In this document: piece after piece, positions 6,480 through 8,878 of the stretch
Layout of the letters: each line of letters opens with the position of its first letter
Numbering within the stretch: position 1 is the stretch's first letter
Assembly: GCA_947598455.1 (NCBI GenBank)
Contig: CANQFI010000072.1
Span: 1-8,878, forward strand
From: an uncultured Bacilli bacterium
GTDB lineage: Bacteria > Bacillota_I > Bacilli_A > RF39 > UBA660
Reading direction: 5' to 3'
Length of the DNA stretch: 8,878 nucleotides
Made by a program: the position numbers and the translations under genes
Notes under the pieces: generated by a model
Told to the model about the DNA's origin: nothing
The model's input: the letters and a program-made list of their open reading frames with translations, nothing else
The model's database searches: none

Positions 6480-8852
6480 ATCATAGTTAAAGTTATCATC
6501 ATCGTCATCAGTTTCGTCGTCTTTTTCAATTGTGATAGCTGGAGCTTTAGGTTCTTCTGGGGTAGTAGTTTCTTCTTTGGTAGATTGTTCTTGAGAATCT
6601 GTACTAGTTTCATCAATCGGATCTATGTTAATGACGATATCATCTTTTTTATCCTCTATTTCAGGAGGATCATTTTTTTCTTCAACTATATTTTCGTTTT
6701 TAGGTTCCTCAGTAGGAATAGTTACTTCAGGAGTATTTTCCTTTTTAGTATTTTCTACAGGAGGATTATTTTCAGAGGTGTTTTCATTTTTTGTTTCTTC
6801 TTTATCTTGAGTTTTTTCGTTAATAGTTTCATTTTCGGTTTCTACTTTAGATGGTGTGTCATCGGTCTTATTTTCATTTTGCTTATCTTCGTTAGAAGTG
6901 TTTTCGTCGTTATTATCTTTAGGAGATTTTTCGGTTTTATCTTCTATAGTAGAAGATGTTTCTTCTTTCGAAGTATCTGTTATATTGTCTTTCTTTTCAT
7001 TATTATTGTCGGTGGCTGATTCAGTATTTTCTTTAGATGTAGTGGATGTTTCATTTTTTGTTGATTCATCTTTAGAATCAGAAGTTTTTTCTTCATTTTT
7101 TTGATCATTTTTAGAATCAGGAGATGTATTATTGCCATCTTTAGTTGTTTTATCTTTAGAATTAGAAGTTTTTTCTTCATTTTTTTGATTATCTTTAGAA
7201 TCGGAGGATGTACTATTATCATCTTTCGTTGATTCATCATTTTTTTCATCGGTCTTTTGTTTTTCAATATTATTTTCTTTTATTTGATTTTCAATTAATT
7301 TTAAAGCTCTTTGAAGAAACTCATTATCATTAATTATATTTTGATTGATATTTGAACTTTCATCATGTGAATCTTTTTCATCATTTTCATCGTTATTTTT
7401 ATCTTCTTTATTATCATTGATATCTTCATTTTCTTTGCTTTCAGGTGTTTCATTATTTTTGCCTTTTTTTGAATCATTATCGTTATCTTTTGTTTCTTTT
7501 TTATTTGAAGTTACTTCTTCATTATTAGAATCATTTTGTTCTTCATCTTTATTTTTGATAATTTCATCATTATTTTCATTATCTGAATTATTGTTTTCAT
7601 TAGTAGAGTCTTCTTCAATGTCTTTACCTAGGAGTAAATTTTTTAGTTTTTTATCTTTATTATCTATGTCACTTTTTATATCGATAACTTTTATGGCTTC
7701 GGCAAAAGATGTTTCACCATTTAAAACTTTTTTTAAGGCATCTTTGATTATTGAATCATTTTCACTATTAATTATGTTATAAATTAATTCTTCATTGCGA
7801 TGATTAGCAATAGCTTGGCGTAGTTCATCGTTTATTTTAACTACTTCAACAATTGGTATTTGTTCGATGAAACCGTCTTGGCATTCTTCACAACCTTTAG
7901 GAATATAAAGTTCATCAATATCTCTATCTAGGACTTCCTTAATAACTTTTTTTTCAAAAGCACTAGCTTCAACTTTTTCACGACAAGTTGGACATAATTT
8001 TTTGATTAATCTTTGAGATATTATACCATTTAAATTAGAACCTAATAAATAACTTTCTATATCCATATTTAGTAGGGATTTAATAGTAGTAAAGGCAGTC
8101 TTAGTGTGCATTGTAGAAATGACTAGACGACCAGTTATAGAAGCACGTAAGGCAGTACGGATTGTTTCATCATTAATTAATTCGTTAATTGCTATAACAT
8201 CAGGGTCAGATAAAAGAATTGATTTTAATATTTTATTATAAGTTATACCTTTTTCATTATTTATTTGAACTTGATTAATACCAGAAATTTTCATTTTAAT
8301 AGGGTTTTCAACGGATATTATATTAAGTGGTTTTTTACTTAGTTCTTGTAAAATAGCATACATGGAAGTTGTTTTACCAGATGAATTAATACCAGTGATT
8401 AAGATAATACCATCTTCTTCGTTTAACATTTCTAAAATTTTATTAACATTATCTTTAGTAAAACCTAAATTATTTAAACTTTTAAAACCTTTAGCATAAT
8501 TAGATAAGTGGACGACAATTTTTTCGCCATCAGCAACGGGAATTGAAACAGTACGCATATTATGGGTTTTACTACTTAGTTCAAAGTTTATAGAACCGAA
8601 TTGAGGAATAGTAGCTTCAGTAATATTCATTCCTGAAATAATTTTAAGTCTAGTAGTAATGTTAGCTTTAACATTTTCAGGAGTAGCAGTATATTCTATT
8701 AAATCGCCATTTATTCTAAATCTAATTAATAAGCTATTTGGTTTTGGGTCAAAATGAATATCTGATGCTTTCATTTTAATTGCATCAGTTAAAATACTTT
8801 TGACAATACTTACGGTAGCTTCTTTTTCATAATTAAATTCATGTAACGCCAT
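6456..8852 (-). CDS. Type II/IV secretion-type assembly ATPase (GspE/PilB/ComGA class) with a long disordered acidic C-terminal tail
   Basis: A cytosolic hexameric ATPase that would power pilus or pseudopilus assembly. Residues 1-410 are the core. ASDIHFDP (29-36) and RFRINGDL (44-51) mark the N2 domain; the extra N1 domain of PilB is absent, as in ComGA. The Walker A motif is GINSSGKTT (154-162). Walker B is LSDPDVIAINEL with Glu224. The His box is GRLVISTMHT with His249. A zinc-type tetracysteine is Cys287, Cys290, Cys321 and Cys324. The Asp box reads ENPIK instead of EDP[IV]E, and the usual GEIRD reads NELIN. Residues 411-798 are a low-complexity tail rich in D, E, N, K, S and T, with one Phe (512) and no Trp or Tyr before 788-798. 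The tail continues in the same frame with similar codon use and no internal stop. The ATG has AAAGAGGA (8868-8861) eight bases upstream. It is convergent with the prepilin peptidase. ATPase identity is firm; the tail's role is unknown. Confidence 0.93.
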   Translation of the reverse strand: MALHEFNYEKEATVSIVKSILTDAIKMKASDIHFDPKPNSLLIRFRINGDLIEYTATPENVKANITTRLKIISGMNITEATIPQFGSINFELSSKTHNMRTVSIPVADGEKIVVHLSNYAKGFKSLNNLGFTKDNVNKILEMLNEEDGIILITGINSSGKTTSMYAILQELSKKPLNIISVENPIKMKISGINQVQINNEKGITYNKILKSILLSDPDVIAINELINDETIRTALRASITGRLVISTMHTKTAFTTIKSLLNMDIESYLLGSNLNGIISQRLIKKLCPTCREKVEASAFEKKVIKEVLDRDIDELYIPKGCEECQDGFIEQIPIVEVVKINDELRQAIANHRNEELIYNIINSENDSIIKDALKKVLNGETSFAEAIKVIDIKSDIDNKDKKLKNLLLGKDIEEDSTNENNNSDNENNDEIIKNKDEEQNDSNNEEVTSNKKETKDNDNDSKKGKNNETPESKENEDINDNKEDKNNDENDEKDSHDESSNINQNIINDNEFLQRALKLIENQIKENNIEKQKTDEKNDESTKDDNSTSSDSKDNQKNEEKTSNSKDKTTKDGNNTSPDSKNDQKNEEKTSDSKDESTKNETSTTSKENTESATDNNNEKKDNITDTSKEETSSTIEDKTEKSPKDNNDENTSNEDKQNENKTDDTPSKVETENETINEKTQDKEETKNENTSENNPPVENTKKENTPEVTIPTEEPKNENIVEEKNDPPEIEDKKDDIVINIDPIDETSTDSQEQSTKEETTTPEEPKAPAITIEKDDETDDDDDNFNYDNSYINNF
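7038..7241 (-). repeat. Tandem 84-bp (28-residue) repeat in the ATPase tail
   Basis: Two complete units encode residues 538-565 and 566-593, and a partial third covers 594-605. The landmark QKNEEKTS recurs exactly 28 residues apart. At DNA level the block beginning GAAGTTTTTTCTTC occurs at 7081 and 7165, a period of 84, with about the first 25 bases identical. The similarity at silent positions suggests a recent slippage or recombination duplication. Confidence 0.85.
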
Positions 8853-8860
8853 ACTATCAA

Positions 8861-8868
8861 TCCTCTTT
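8861..8868 (-). promoter_or_regulatory. Ribosome binding site of the assembly ATPase gene
   Basis: On the minus strand AAAGAGGA lies eight bases before the ATG (8852-8850). It supports this start. The promoter would lie beyond the window edge. Confidence 0.65.
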
Positions 8869-8878
8869 ATTCTTATAT

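Noticed and set aside
6980..7267. Minus-strand 95-residue frame rich in K, M and I within the ATPase tail
   Set aside because: It is a shifted reading of the same low-complexity DNA, contained in the real gene.
7620..7625. Frameshift or join between the ATPase core and its tail
   Set aside because: The frame is continuous through 411, with AT-rich codon use on both sides and no internal stop or second ribosome binding site that I can see. An assembly artefact cannot be fully excluded without reads.
6585..7782. Several plus-strand open frames rich in F, S, L, I and V opposite the ATPase tail
   Set aside because: They are mirror images of the D/E/N/K/S/T-rich tail codons, have no ribosome binding sites, and overlap each other in different frames.
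1..8878. Alternative genetic code (TGA as Trp), as in mycoplasmas
   Set aside because: Conserved Trp residues, such as the WW of rpoD region 2, use TGG, and all genes are full length under the standard code.

Overview
The window is strongly AT-rich bacterial chromosome, roughly a quarter G+C by eye. It looks like a Gram-positive Bacillota, probably an uncultured gut-type Bacilli/Erysipelotrichia/RF39-like lineage. The evidence is the dnaG-rpoD-trmK gene order, Shine-Dalgarno sites of the AGGAGG type, a sortase-anchored thioester adhesin, a YqfQ-like protein and a low-GC codon bias. Tryptophan is encoded by TGG and no reading frame needs TGA read through, so the standard bacterial code fits better than the Mycoplasma code. 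The lineage is inference. No tRNA, rRNA, CRISPR array or insertion sequence is visible.

Layout. (1) 78-1595 (+): a secreted, wall-anchored thioester-domain adhesin with two Cna-B-like domains and a variant sorting signal, closed by a perfect hairpin terminator. (2) 1798-5286 (+): a tight macromolecular-synthesis operon of dnaG (primase), rpoD (housekeeping sigma factor) and trmK (tRNA adenine-22 N1-methyltransferase). dnaG and rpoD are 2 bases apart, and rpoD and trmK overlap by 8 bases. A terminator hairpin that contains the trmK stop codon ends the operon. (3) 5292-5534 (-): a small YqfQ-like protein, convergent with trmK and sharing its terminator. (4) 5625-6386 (+): a prepilin peptidase with its own promoter, divergent from the yqfQ-like gene. 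(5) 6456-8852 (-): a GspE/PilB/ComGA-class secretion or pilus assembly ATPase, convergent with the peptidase, with two back-to-back terminators between them.

How the genes fit together. The primase, sigma factor and tRNA methyltransferase serve replication, transcription and tRNA modification, and their linkage is conserved in Bacillota. The peptidase and ATPase are two core parts of a type IV pilus, competence pseudopilus or type II-like system; no pilin or platform gene lies in the window. The adhesin points to surface attachment.

The most unusual object is the ATPase. A core of about 410 residues is fused in frame to a disordered tail of about 390 residues, rich in D/E/N/K/S/T. The tail contains a recent 28-residue tandem duplication, one embedded predicted helix and an acidic, aromatic C-terminus. 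The ATPase core also has altered Asp-box and Walker-B-adjacent residues. This is the best candidate here for something undescribed.
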